A stretch of 64,000 bases of DNA from Serinus canaria (GCF_022539315.1 NC_066317.1:44238435-44302434), one strand, 5' to 3'; positions 23,490-36,214 are shown, counted from the stretch's first letter. Notes: a model not told the origin generated them from the sequence alone. Made by a program: numbers and translations.

Positions 23490-24405
23490 GTGTAGTGGGA
23501 GATATCCATCAGGATTAGCAGTGTACATGTCACTATTGTACATGCTCCTAAAAAATAAACGCAGAATCTTTTGAATAGTAATGTCTGCTGACTCACACAA
23601 CTGCCTTTTTCCACTTTCTACTCTTTTGACATCAGATACACCCACATTACTGTCCTATTCTTCCTGATTGCCAGTGGCACAGAGAAACAGTTTACATCAT
23701 ATTTTGCTTTGATGTTTTCTTAGGGCAAAATTATTTATTCTGATAGCTGGTTATTTAATAGACAGTGTTGAACAGGCAGCAGTGGAAACCACTGTTACAC
23801 ATCCTCAGTTGAGCTGAAGATGCATTGGGCCACCCTGAGTTTGGAGGTGTGCTATGTTTGAAGTGTTACAGTCTCAACATTTGTCCAATTTACATGAGTA
23901 GGGCTCATTCTCTTTCTGCCTGATTAAAGGGTACCCCTCACTCTGCCACACCAAAGATGACTGCCACACCAAAGACACTTTCTGCTCGTCTTCAAGGCTG
24001 TGTGCAATGCTGATAAATGTTCAAATAAACTTCCGAATCCCATTTTCTCTCTCCTGTTTTGGATAGAGTTTTCTGTGCTTTTCAAGCCAGAAAGAATGGA
24101 CAATTGGTTGTGGGTATCCCTTTTCTCTCATGTGGACCAGAAAATTAGGAAAAATAATATCTTGTGGCTCAGTTTTATGATAGATAAAGTTTTGCATATG
24201 GGGTATGTGCCACCTATATGAGGATGGCATGCCATTAAAAAAGAAAACTGTATTTTAGTACTGGAATCAAACTGTTCAGAATTGTTAATTAAGTAATTAA
24301 TTTGACCATTATGAGCAAAATACATTTCTTCTTCTAGCATACACTCATTTCTGGTACAATATGGTTTCTAAATATATTACTGTAATAAAAATGCAATTTA
24401 TTATG

Positions 24406-24421
24406 AATTACTATAGTAATT
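24406..24421. repeat. 16-bp perfect AT-rich palindrome
   Basis: AATTACTATAGTAATT reads the same on both strands. It lies about 60 bases before the CR1 copy that follows. Given the AT-rich composition it may be chance. Confidence 0.5.
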
Positions 24422-24479
24422 ACTGTAGTTTCTCTAAATCATACATTAAAATTTTTGTGCTGTAGTGGTGGTAGCTGCA

Positions 24480-24915
24480 GAACCACAGGATCACAGAATG
24501 GGTCAGGCTGGGTGGGAAAACAGTGAGTCATCAGGTCCAGCACCCCTGCTCCAGAAGGGTCATTCCAGAGCACATGGCACAGGATTGCATCCAGACAGTT
24601 CTTGACTGTCTCCAGGGAGGGAGACTCCACAACCTCTCTGGGCAACCTGTTCCAGTGCACAGCCAGCCACACAGTAAAGTTCTTCCTCATATTCAAGTGG
24701 AACTTCCTGTGCATCAGTTTCTGCCCATTGTCTCTTCTGCTGTTGCTTGGCACCCCTGACAAGAATTTGGCTTGGCTCCATCCTCTGACACCCTCCCTGC
24801 AAACACTTATAGACATTGATGAGGTCCTGTCAGCAGGTCCCCTCTTAGTTTTCTCTTCTTGAGGCTGAACAGGCCCATTCCCTCAGCCTTTCCATATAAG
24901 AGAGATGCTCCAGTC
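24480..24915 (-). repeat. CR1 LINE 3' end, minus orientation
   Basis: The left edge is the reverse complement of the CR1 tail (ATCACAGAATGGGTCAGGC), followed by the antisense of the conserved 3' region (GGGCAACCTGTTCCAGTGC and TTCTTGAGGCTGAACAGGCC). It is 5'-truncated at the right. The short open frames in it on both strands are remnants of the element, not genes. Confidence 0.92.
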
Positions 24916-25057
24916 AATAAACTCCTGTGGTTTTAAAAGCCAGCTGTGGGTCCCTAATAAACAGTTATTGTGTTTGGTTTGCCTCTTATTCAAGGTAGAT
25001 TTTAATGACTTTTCTATTTCTTACTTCAAGAAAACATTCATTTGAAGTTTATATTGA

Positions 25058-25395
25058 AAGAAGGCTCAGGGGAGACCAAGTCTATAAATACCTGAATGGA
25101 GGGCATAAAGCAAACAGAGCTGAGGTGTTTCCAGTGGTGCCCCATAACAGGACCAGAGGATGTGGGCACAAACTGAGATGCTGGAGGTTCCTTCTGAATA
25201 CCAGAAAACACTTTTTTACTGCGAGGGAGAACAATTGAAATGTTGCATAATCTTCTTCCTTGGTGGTGTTCAGAAGCTGTCTGGACATGGCTCTGGACAG
25301 CCTGCCCAAGGTTGATGATACTTGAACTGGAGGGTTGAATCAGGTGAGGTCTCTTCCAAGCCCAGCCAGGCTACAATTCTGGAAATCTGTGATAC
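25058..25395 (+). repeat. CR1 LINE 3' end, plus orientation
   Basis: Begins in the GGGGAGACC-type block, followed by the TATAAATACCTGAATGGAGG block, and ends in CCAAGCCCAGCCAGGCTACA and a diverged CTGTGAT tail. It is 5'-truncated and lies back-to-back with the minus-strand copy about 140 bases to the left. Confidence 0.88.
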
Positions 25396-25495
25396 ACAGT
25401 GTCTGTGTACAGCCAGGCTACAGTTCTGGAAATCTGTGATACACAGTGTCTGTGTACAGCCAGGCTACAGTTCTGGAAATCTGTGATACACAGCA
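25363..25495 (+). repeat. 47-bp tandem repeat, about 2.8 copies
   Basis: Three units start at 25,363, 25,410 and 25,457, each beginning CAGCCAGGCTACA and containing TCTGGAAATCTGTGATACAC. Units differ by one base in the first copy (CAATTCT versus CAGTTCT) and the third is incomplete. The unit is the 3' end of the preceding CR1 copy, so the array arose by local duplication of the CR1 tail. Confidence 0.9.
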
Positions 25496-26517
25496 CACTG
25501 TTCTTAGGCATAACTGTGACACAAACAACCTTATTCAACTATTTAATAGGACTACACCAATCATTTTACTTACAATGCCATAACGAGTCAATGTGCTTAT
25601 GAATTTGGGTTCAGAAAACTTTGGCATCTTGTATTGACTTCAGCAATTGTTGCTTTACCAGACATTCACATATATATATATTTTGTACATATATTACAAG
25701 TTACTCTGCTGAATTCTGCCCAGCATTGTATTGTAACTAAGAAAAATGAGGCATGCAGTTTACACAACATAAAGAAGCTAATGTGATCAAAACATTTTCT
25801 CTATCTAGATTCTACCTGTACTTACTGCTGTTGAATTGTTAAAATGACTAAAATAATTATAGGACTAAAACAGTGTATCTAGTAATGTCCTCTCAGAGAA
25901 AGAAAATAATTCACTAAATATGTGGAAATTGTGAACCAAAACTATGATGTATTGTTGCTAGAGTATAATAGCATTGTACTTTTTTTTTTTTTGTGAAAAG
26001 CAATTCCACTGTGGCTTTCAGTTAATTATAGCTGCTTTTAGTTCATCAAGTTGCAGTAAAACATTTTCCTTTTCTACCTTGCAAATATTTTTATAGACGA
26101 AGACTGCCATCTACTGATTTTTTACATTTCAGTTTTCATTAATCATTTTAAAACTGTCTGGTAAATACTAGTATAAGTACTATATTTTCTCCTTAAACTA
26201 ATCTCATATTCAGAATCACACAAATATTTGGTACCTGCTCTAATTTTTTCTTGCTTCATCTCAAATTATAAATGCTTGTACAATTTGTTTGTTACTCAAG
26301 TTTCCCAGATCTGATACTGATGAATTAAGAAAATTAATTTTAATGTTATATTATTGAATAAAGATTGGCATAGATATCATTCTAGCTGTACAATTTTAAG
26401 ACCACCAGCTCAAGAGTTACTGAAAAAATTCAAGTAATTGAGATGCACTACATATTCTTTTAAAATGCATGTAAAGTGTTCCAAAGATGTTTATTATTAT
26501 TTTTACTTTCTAATAAG

Positions 26518-26662
26518 GCAGCAACACTTGCAGGAACGGAAATGTCTTCAGAGGAGGCAAAAGTATGTGAAGCTAAGAGAAAGTTGTGGAAAGCATTATG
26601 CAAAAGCAGTTTACAAATGCTCCAGAGGATGTTTGGGTTATAATTATTCTTTATTTGTCAAG
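26518..26662 (+). pseudogene. PDCL2: PDCL2-like relic, exon B (frameshifted)
   Basis: Joined to exon A in the expected phase, the frame continues QQHLQERKCLQRRQKYVKLR, then ESCGKHYAKAV, aligning with RLQEWKALKKKQKFGELREI and the ISGNQYVNEV region of PDCL2. One surplus T in the run at 26,610-26,612 shifts the frame; beyond it the next frame reads TNAPEDVWVIIILYLS, matching TNAEEDVWVIIHLYRSS. Acceptor AATAAG|G and donor AG|GTAATT are retained in the family's phase. The remaining thioredoxin-fold exons were not found before 30.8 kb, except a doubtful candidate at 30,268. This is a decayed gene, not a processed copy, because its introns persist. Confidence 0.8.
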
Positions 26663-28868
26663 GTAATTACATTCTTGCAAAAGATGTAGAATACTTCAAT
26701 ACAAAGAATTGGACTGGTAATTAAAAAAAAAATCTAGAAAAATTAAATACAAGAGACTAACGAAATAGCAATTTTTTCAAAGCACTGGAATCATGGAGCA
26801 TCTGACCTACTCAATTTTTTAATTCACTTTGTGAGAGTTCATTGCTCACTTTTGTTCAAACACATGGAAGACTTATTTTGCTGTGCATGCTTATCACCAT
26901 GTATGCAACCTTACTGAGATCTCTGTGTTTCACTAAGAGGGTGGTGTCCACTGTTTGCGGTTTCTTTTCTCATCGGGAGTGGTCTAACAGGATTATTCTA
27001 CCTTTATTTCCCCTTTGACTTGAACAAATCAAAAGCCCATCAGGAAATGTCTCAGTTATGCAAACTGAGGAAATCTTGTTAGTTTATCCACTGCCCTGTA
27101 AATTCTCTAATGGTGGTTGAAGTTCTAACAGGATGCAGCAGAAATGTCAAAGGACTCCCATGATTAGTTCTGTTTATGTTAGCAATCTTATTAGATGTTT
27201 TTGAAAAGCACTAAGAATTAGTACAGAATGTTTAATCATTTTTTAGATTCAGACAAGTTTTCTCTTTTCCTCCTTTTCAAGTTTTTTGGGAGGGAGTTTC
27301 TTATCAATTGTCAGGAATCAAATATTTTTTCCAGAAGCAAAAGGAATAAGACAACCACATGAAATTGTTAGAATTACAGTAATTTAAATTTCAAGATCTG
27401 AAGAGAGAAAATAGCGGCCTTTCTTGATTTTCATTTGATTTGTATAACGTAGAACAAATCCTATCTTTTACCATTGCATAAATAAGAACCTCTAAGGAAA
27501 CTTGTAATCCCTTATGAATGAGTATCCTCAAAATCTCTCATCACTATTAACAAAACTGGCTCACCTGTCTTTGACACCAAGGTCCTCAGGCTACACCAAC
27601 TGATTTAACTTCAGGCAGATATAAAAGATCCTAATTGCTCAAAGGGCTGGAAGGCAACAAGAAAAACTCTGTTGGTTTTGGTGTTTTCTTCATCCATTTG
27701 TTGTTTTTGGGGGGTTATATAGATTGTATTTTAAATAGTAACTATGAAAATAATGAACATGGTAAGGCATGGTAAAAATAAAAATATACAAAGGTTTCCC
27801 TGATGTTACTTAAGGAGTGGAAAAGTATTTAATGTTAAACTAAGATCTAGTTTAAATAAAGAAAAATGTATGTTACAGATTCAAAACCATAATTTAAACT
27901 CTACAATGGACAAAATCAGTTTTAAAAACTTAGTGAGGAATGAAACTGAAGCACAGTGCTTGAAGTGTCTGTTAGCTTTACTAACATATTTCATATACTG
28001 TGCCTGCCATGTATTTTTAATTCAATAGCTTTTTAAACCACAATGATCTAGGAACAGGCTAAATAGAATCTGTCCTGCAATTTTTATAACAAATTAAAGC
28101 ACACTATAGGAAAAGGTACTTGTGTTCTTGAAATGCTTTAATAACTTCAGTCATTTTACAAATAATTGAAGAAGTGTCATTATATTTCCTTATTATTTTC
28201 TAGTATTTCAATGTGTTTACTGGTTAATAAACACCTCAACCTGCTGGCCTGAAAGTTTCCAGAAGGCAAGTTTCTCAAAGCCATTGTAAACTGCTGCATT
28301 TAGAATTACAAGGACAGGTATATAAACTGGTGAAATACAAGGGAGGCTCATTGGAATAGCTAAACATAGGGGAATATATCTGAAAGCAGAAGGCACTAGG
28401 AATATTTCTAAATAATTCACATTATGAAAAATTTTATGTTGTTTGTAATCATTAGATCTAAAGGCCACTTTTTAAAGGTTGAAAAGGAATTTGATTATTT
28501 TTGAAGGGGAAAAAAAGTTCTGAAAAAAAAAAGCCAAGAATTTGTATAGAATTTGTGTAATTCTGTGGTGAGGATATTGCTGAAGCACGGGTATTTTCCA
28601 ATTTCATGTTAAGATATTTTATTAAGATAAAAACATGTATTACTTGAAAAAAAATTAATTAAGATCATGTTTTCTGACATAAGTTAGTTCAAATACGGTT
28701 TTCTACTCCTTTGGTAAGCCTACTGGTGAATACCTACTGGGAGATACCACTGCTGGAAGCTTTTATTTTCCAGATTCAGAGATAACTAGTAGATGCATTT
28801 CAGAGACAATGGCTTATCTGCCGTTATCTGCCACTTCAAACTAGAACGCTAGCTAGTAGTTTTAAATG

Positions 28869-28879
28869 TAAATAGGTCA
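28869..28879 (+). promoter_or_regulatory. RORE consensus match upstream of CLOCK
   Basis: TAAATAGGTCA fits the ROR/REV-ERB monomer consensus WAWNTRGGTCA exactly and lies about 2.4 kb upstream of the CLOCK CpG island core. About one such match is expected by chance in a window this long, so the call rests on position. Confidence 0.3.
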
Positions 28880-30829
28880 TCAGGGACTTCAGATACCATT
28901 GCACAGTCCCTTCAAGTATCAAAGCTGGCTGCTATAAAAGTCACATTGCTTCCTCTCAGCATCGAGCCTCCCTCCCACACCTGTGGCAGCTGCAAGGGAC
29001 ACGCACACAGTGTGTGACAGTGGGAGCGACAGGGAAAGAGCCAAACCTCCCCTCTGGTGACCCTGTCTTTGTCCAAGCAAAGTGACCACACGGTTGTAAT
29101 TAAAGCCATCAGATGTGACAAAGCAGCAGCAAAATCCAAGCTAATCTGCAGGTTAAAACTAGATGTTTCTGGTTTTGAGTCAGTTACACTGTTTGGAAGA
29201 AAAGGCTCCAGGAATATTAGCCAACCTTGCTTTGCAAGGATTACGTGGATTGTGACAGGATTTCAAGTCAACATCCACTCATTTTAATATTCTGGAGTGA
29301 TGTGAAATTTAGTTTCAATACCAGTTTCCTCAAACAGACCCTCTTTTGAACAGGCCAGCATGGATCAAAAAGGAACACATTAAAGCAGGTGGTTGTTCTG
29401 TGGCTCTGAAGTATATTATGCAGGATGGCAATGGCATTTCTCTAGGAAACTTGGCTATAGGGAATGTAAGTGCATTGAAAATTTCTGCATTTCCAGCTCA
29501 ATGCAGTCTCACCATTCACCAATTCACAAAAGATCTGTGCTCCTAATTTGGCATTGTTTAGAAGTTGTGCTGGCTCTCAGATAGCCCCTCTGAATCCGAC
29601 CTATCAGTACACAGCAAAGTCACAGTGATGACAAGAACAGATCAATAGTATTTCTAGGAGAACAGCAGTTTCAGAAAACCATCACACCATCTCTAAGCTG
29701 TCCTGTCCCTTCAGGGCTCTACAAAATACTGCCAAAAGAGAAGTAGCATTAAAAAAATGATCTCGCTTAGGCCACAGCTTTGGAAGAAAATGCAAATGTG
29801 TATCATCTCCACAGCTGTGTTGCCTGTTCAAATCTTGTCAAAGAATAACATGTCACTCCAACATTGTAGTTAGTAGGTGTTATTCTCCTATATCATGCAA
29901 GGTGTGAGATACTGCAGGATCCCTATTTTTTCTGAAGAATTATCACTGATTATTAAAGATCTTTAAGCAAATTCGATAGATACACCCTTTAGTTATTTGC
30001 AGCCTACTGGCTTCTCTGCCAAATTCTTCTTCTGATAATTAGACATTTTTTTTTTAATATTCCTACATTTTCTCCTGGATGTTCCATTCCTGTTGTACCC
30101 TCTTAGCTCTACTATGTTTCATCAAAAGAGCACTATCCTTTGTGCAAGAGATAATATTAGTAGCTTTTCTTATGTTACATTTTCCTCAACTGAAAGCTGC
30201 AATCAGAGTATTATGAATCAGTAAAGAAACTTAGTATTTTTACTAATGCTTTTCTGAATTCTTTCAGTGGAAAAGCTCATGGTTCGCTCTTTGGGAGCAC
30301 TACTGGTATAGAAGCTCCTGACCCTACAGTATCTTTTCATAAGACTTTGGTCACAATTGTGAATCAAATGAGGAAATTGAACTACCTGAAGAGTAACCCA
30401 TAAAGGAAATCCAAGACAATTTACAGTCAAGTTCTTTATTTTGTTCTAGACACAAACGCGAATTAAACTTCTATAGATACTTTTAGATACATTGCTACTC
30501 AGGTATCAACTGAAAAATAAAATCCTTTTTAACTGAGTGAAAAAAATTGGGATGGCTTACACAATATTACTCCTAAACGTTTTATTTTACAAAAAACGAT
30601 TCGCCTTCTGCAGGCATAAGAGGATTATGTTTAAATAGTCGCCGCATATTATCGAGCGGTATTAAAAGCCTCGTACGCACAAAAGGGTTGAGGGAAACAC
30701 GGCTGGTCTCTGCCGCTCTGGGAATTTCACCCGTGTATGGACAGGAAAAAAGAAACCGCGGACCTCCGCTGAGACGGGTTCGTTGAACCCTAAATACCTC
30801 GGGACACATTTCCCGGAGAGGACCCGGGA

Positions 30830-32160
30830 TGTCGCTTGCTCCGCTTTGAGAATGCGCGTGCGACCGCGTTCTGTGCCTGGTTCACCGTGCCAGTGGGGGA
30901 GCGTCTCCGTTCAGCGAAGCCCCTTCCGCGGTCTCGGCGAGCGGCTCTGCTCCTGCAGCACGGTGCCGGCTGATGTCCCTCGCAGCCCGGCTGCCCGCCC
31001 GGCGGCCCCCGCGGCTCGGCGCCGCCGCCCTTTCCTGCGGGCGCGGGGTGAGGCGAGGGGAGGTGAGCCGAGGTCAGGCAGGCGCGCGCCCACCGCGCCT
31101 GCGCAGCACGCGCAGCCCTCCCCCGCCCCGCTGCGCACGCGTGGATTGGCTCGCGCGCAGAGCGGGGATCGCCGCCCCGGTGTGTCGCTCCTGCGCACGC
31201 GCGGCGGCGGCGGCGGCCCCGGGGTGCCGCGGGGGTGCAGTGCGCGCCGGCGCACGCGCGGTGGCGCGAGGCGCCGCGGCGGCCGGCGGCGGTGGGGGCT
31301 CGGCGGCGCAGGCGCGGTGGTGTCGGGGGGACTCCCGGGCCCAGGTGCTGCTGTGCCGCCGCCGCCGGAGGAGCAGCAGCAGGAGGTTCAGTCAGGCAGT
31401 GCCGGCGGGCGGCGGGCGCGGGGCTGCGCGCGGGGAGCGACGCTCGCCGGGGCAACGCGGGCGGGCAGCGGCAGCGCAGGGCCAGGTGAGCAGCGAGCGC
31501 GGCGTCGGGCGGTGCAGGCGGACCCGCCGGGCCCCGGTGTGCGGTGGCGAGGGGAAGGCGGGGACGCGGCAGGGAGGGGAGCGGTGGAAGTTTGACAGCG
31601 GCGGCGTGTGTCTCCCTCCGCGAACCGGGTGGCGGGAGTGCAGCGGCTGCCCTTGGGCGGGCACGGCCGCGGCCGGGGGCGGGGGGCGCTCGCGGGGCAC
31701 CCGCTAGGCCCGGTGACCCACTTTGCTCCTGTCACAACTCCCGGGCGCGTCGGGAGCGCTGCCCGCCTGGCCCCGCGCCCGCGAACCGGGCAGGGCGAGC
31801 GCAGGACTCCTCGGCATCCCCCGGGCCGGGCCGCGCCGCGCCGCGCCGGACCGAGCTGAGCCGCGAGCGGCACCTCCCCTCGCGGCCCCGCCGCCGCCAC
31901 TCCGCGGGGCCGCCGTCCCGCGGGCGCCGGGGGGACACGCCCGGCCCCGCTGCCCCACGCGCGGGGGAGGTTTCCGCGGCGGCCCTGCGGAGCGCGGGTG
32001 TTTACACGGCGGGCGAGCGGGCGGGCGGCGGTCGGTGCCCGCTCGGCCCCGGGCCCTGCCCGCGGCGGGACAGCTCTGTGGGGCCTCCGGCTCCGGGCGG
32101 TGGCGAGAGCGTGCCCCGCGCTCTCCCTGCGGCAGGTGGGCTGGAGCTGCGGGGTTGCGT
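30830..32160 (+). promoter_or_regulatory. CLOCK: CLOCK CpG-island promoter
   Basis: This is the most GC- and CpG-rich stretch in the window, bounded by AT-rich DNA on both sides. NRF1-type palindromes occur at 31,132-31,142 (TGCGCACGCGT), 31,192-31,202 (TGCGCACGCGC) and 31,249-31,260 (GGCGCACGCGCG). An inverted CCAAT box (ATTGG) is at 31,145-31,149 and a GC box at about 31,120-31,129. No TATA box is seen, so initiation is probably dispersed. Many long open frames here on both strands are products of base composition. Assignment to CLOCK rests on strand, order and the start-codon exon downstream. Confidence 0.85.
31270..31485 (+). other. CLOCK: CLOCK noncoding exon 1 (5'UTR)
   Basis: The GC-rich sequence downstream of the promoter motifs ends at a strong donor, GGGCCAG|GTGAGCAG, at 31,485/31,486. 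The start is an estimate; initiation is probably dispersed between about 31,200 and 31,350. No convincing start codon in good context leads to a known protein, consistent with a 5'UTR exon. Other GC-rich donors downstream are possible alternatives. Confidence 0.55.
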
Positions 32161-35100
32161 ATGCACTTCTAGGCTTTTTCCCTTCCCCACCCCCCCTTTT
32201 TTTTTGGTTCCGATAACTTTATTGGGGTAACTGTAGCATGTTCGCGCTCGTAAAACCTGAGGGATTCTCAGTAGCCCCCTGTCCTTTTTCGAGTTACTGC
32301 GGCCTTAAAGTCAGTGTGTTAAATACTCCGTGCATGCAGGTGTGAAATACGACCAGCGAGGGACTGGAAATCCGTAGTACTTCAGTTATGTGTTTGGGTT
32401 AAGGTGGATCAGGGTTTTTGGTTGGTTTCACTTTCAAATTCCAGATACTTTAGGCCTCGATATTAATTCGAAATGTTTTTTTTTCCATGAGGAGGAGTGC
32501 TTATGAGCTGATCAAATATATTTGCAGTGAGATTTTTTTAAGGCCGTTGTTTTCATGTGCTGATAAGAGTTTTCCTACCAAGAGGCACAGGGAAAGTTAG
32601 GTATGGCTTTGGCTGGACTATGAAACTGCATGTAGAGGCAGAATGGCCAGTCATAGAAGCTGATGCTCTGAATCCTCAAAGTTGGTATTCTTTCTTAAAT
32701 GACTGGTTGACAAACACTGCTTTTGGTGGCAGTATTGACTTGACCTGGCCTGCCTCTTCCTTGCCCAGCTGCACCAGCACAACGGTTCGTGGAATTGTGT
32801 CCCATAAGTAGCTTGAGGAAATGATTCAGGTTAAAATTAACTACCACGGTTTTATGTTTTTGTTTTTTCTTTTTAATGTGGTTATATTAAACCTGTATAA
32901 TTTCTCTGGCTAACAGGTGTGACAGGAGGCAAGAGCACTGTTTAAACAAATACCCTAGAGAAAGAAGTACTTGAGAAATACACCTCGACTGTGGTAGTCC
33001 TGGCAAAGTTCAGTATGAACAGTTGCAGTTGTTTCACAATGTTCAGTTTTACAGAAATAATATTGACTTTGTTTATAAATGTCTGTAGGGTTCAGGCCTG
33101 TTATTTGAAATTGGACAGCATTTAATTTTTGTAATAGAGGGATTCTACTTGAAAGTAACTCTGCTTTTAATTTTTTAAAATAAATTAAACGATTAATTTT
33201 CATATGTATCCATTTAAGATACTTCCTCAAACTCGTTACAGACTCTACTTTCAGATTGTCAGACATAATATATTTGGTTTAGGTTCCTTTTGAAGAATAT
33301 GGCAACTTTGTCTGAGAATTTTGTTGGTAAGGCAAGGGTTACTGCTTCTTAACAAGCAATTCAAACAGGGAAAAAACCCCCAAACTTCCGGGTTGATATT
33401 TAATAGTTTAAGGTGCCATTCAGCCATGTCTTGTTTTTTATTCCTTCCGCTTCGTGTTCTCGCATGGAAAAGTTTTAACACCTTTAGGTAAAATAAAAGA
33501 ATGCGAGGCAAATGGTGTGTTTTCATTACTAATGCTCCTCTAAGGACCCCCAAACCTCTGCTGTAGGTAACTGTAGTCTTTTTGTACTAAGCAATTTGAA
33601 AACTGAGTGGTAATTACCTTAAATTTAATTTGCAGTGTTGGTTAATTAGCTGCTTAGTATAGAATTTCACAGAAGTCATGAATCTTTGTGGTTGGATTGG
33701 TCTTGCAAAAATAAATTGCTGCTTTTAAGAGCTTTGAACTTTTGCTTTTTTTCCCCCTCTATTTTAAATTTCTGCAAAAAGTTGAATATTAAATGAGTTG
33801 ATATTAAATAGCAGTAGGGGTATTGCTCCCCACCTTCTCCACATGTTCTTTATATGAAATATTTTTATACACTTGGAAAGTTGTGATTTTTTTTATTATT
33901 AAAATGAATAAACTTGTATTGAAAGTAGTTGTGAATCCAAAATGCAGTTTGCTTCACTAGGTAATTTCTTCATTTGAAAGCAGCTCCTTTTTTATCTATG
34001 CTTTCCTTTAGGAGATACATATAATTTGTTGTCAGTGCCTCCTGGTTTCAGCTTAGTTTTATAGATGGAGACTATGAATAGCTCTCCTCTTAGAGTAGAA
34101 AATTAGTATCTTAATACAGTTTTTAATACAAAATATAATTCAGGAGAAGTGGAATTACAGCTGAAAGGTGCCTTTTCATCCCATTGTCATGAGTTAGTTT
34201 TTCTTGAGGCAAAGGCTTTGATAGATCTCTGAAGTAAAGAAAAGTTCATTTTAGTGTTTCAGCCTTTTTAAAGTGCTAGCTTCTCTATGAACACTGCAAA
34301 CTGTGAAGGCCAAATGTGAAAGCAGGTGTAGAACTGTTTCTGAGGATTGGTGATGTTAGTAGGTAGTGGTGTAGCAAAGTCAGTAGTGATTGTTCCTGCC
34401 ATTCTTACTTTCTGTTTATTTACTTTGCAAGGTATCTTTAACCTTTCAGTGCTAATGAACTGGTTCAGACTGAAGAGGTGGCACTAGACCAGGAGAGTCA
34501 CCAGGCTGTTGGGAGAGCACTGGCTGTTTTACAGGAGCTTTATCTCTAGAGGCAAAAAAAGTGTGAGACTACAGATAGTCACCAAACCACTTAAGTGTTT
34601 CTCTCATCTTAAGCTTATATTGAATTATTGTTAGTAGCATTGATATTATTATTTTGGATTTATTGGTCTTTCAGAGTAAAAAGACGTGTTGGAAGCACAT
34701 CTTCATTCCCTTAGCAGAATCTGAAATGAGAGATCCTGGTGTCTGTCTGTAACTGTGGTACAAGCCTATTGGGGTAGATCTGTTAGGAAGGTACCTCATT
34801 GACTTCTGTGTAGATGGTCCATCTGGGGAAAGGAACTTACTAGGATAGTTGGTTATTTGTTAACTCAGTGGGAATCTGTAATAATTTGAAACTCTGACAG
34901 ACATTACACTGTTTATTTGTTGTAGGACTTAAAAGATGTGAAATGCAAAATCAGGGTTGAAATTGCTGCCCTGCAGCATTGAATTCTCTATCCCTACTGC
35001 TGCCACAAAATTCCTTTGTCATGTAAAAGCCATTTTAATTTTGGTATACCTCACCTCTGAGTGTTTTATTTTATTGTCTTAGTGTTCTCTTACCATACTT

Positions 35101-36214
35101 TTTGTGTGTATTATAAAGTCTTTATTATAGCTACTTTTAGAATATATAATCATATACATATAAAATGTTTTGGTCCTCTGTGGTTATCATATTTTTAATA
35201 TTATGTGGAAATAACAAGGTTTCACAGATTCTTTCAACAGTTTAGAGCTGCACACTTTGGACTCTTTCCAACTGTTGCATTTTGTCATTAAAATCAGTGA
35301 ATAAGTTTCCTTATTCTGTACTGATGTTCTGAGTATATTATGAAACCATTATTAATAGTATTAATATTTTATTATATATAGATCCTTAAAAATTAGTTAT
35401 ATATATGAGATTTAAGAGTGATAATGACTTATATTTGGAGTGTGATGCTTTTGAAGCTCAATATATACTATGGGCATTCCTCATATTCATGATAAAAATG
35501 TAGCTAAATTAGGAATAAATGTGGCTACTGCAATGCTTTTTTGCTAAAACTGTGTGTGTGATCATGTCAGAGTGTGTGAGAAGGCTTCCGTTTCGAAGCT
35601 AATGTCATTTTACCAGGAATGACAGCCTGGTACCACAAGATAAATAGTGTTAGACTGTTATCTTTTTGTTAAAATAAAACACTTCTTGGAGTAAGACAGA
35701 TCCAGTAAAGTGGATTTTAAAAATAAATATATGTGACATAATTCTTCCGTAGAGGTCTTTCTAGAGTTCCAGTAAAAAGGATATTTGCAGGTACCTCGGA
35801 GATGGTTTTGATGTATGTTATTTTTGGTATATGGCCAGATCCATAAAATAATATGGAGGAGTCAAAATTGATTTAGATGGGTTTTGTGCATCCAGTCCCA
35901 AATAAAACTGGTATCTGTGTTAGAGGTTTCTAGGTTTTCACTAGTAAAGTTTTCCAAAGTTGAACACTGAGTTTTATTCTCATTCACATCTTCCAGAATC
36001 TTATCATAACCGAGCATCTTGGCATCTAAATCTGTTTACTATTCATAAATTAGGCAATCTGTAAATTAGGCCTTCACTTGTTCAAAGGCATGTTCAAACC
36101 ACACCTCAGGCACACCTATGGAATTGGACTTGGACCAAAACCCTGTGGTGACTCTCCCTTTTGTTCAGAAGCACAAAGGAGTGAGGAGGAAGAGGTTTTT
36201 TTCATGTCTCCTGT

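Larger units (their letters stand above)
22280..30830. other. NMU-CLOCK intergenic interval
   Basis: Apart from the PDCL2-like relic exons, three CR1 fragments and the tandem array, this interval is AT-rich sequence with no recognised gene. GC-richer patches at 28,930-29,120 and 30,250-30,420 stand out; the first resembles a regulatory patch (CACCTG and CAGCTG E-box variants), the second an isolated exon-like frame. Confidence 0.6.

Noticed and set aside
30783..32230. Very long open frames (up to 270 codons) on both strands in the CLOCK CpG island
   Set aside because: They are rich in A, G, P and R, mutually overlapping and without domains; GC-rich sequence lacks stop codons.
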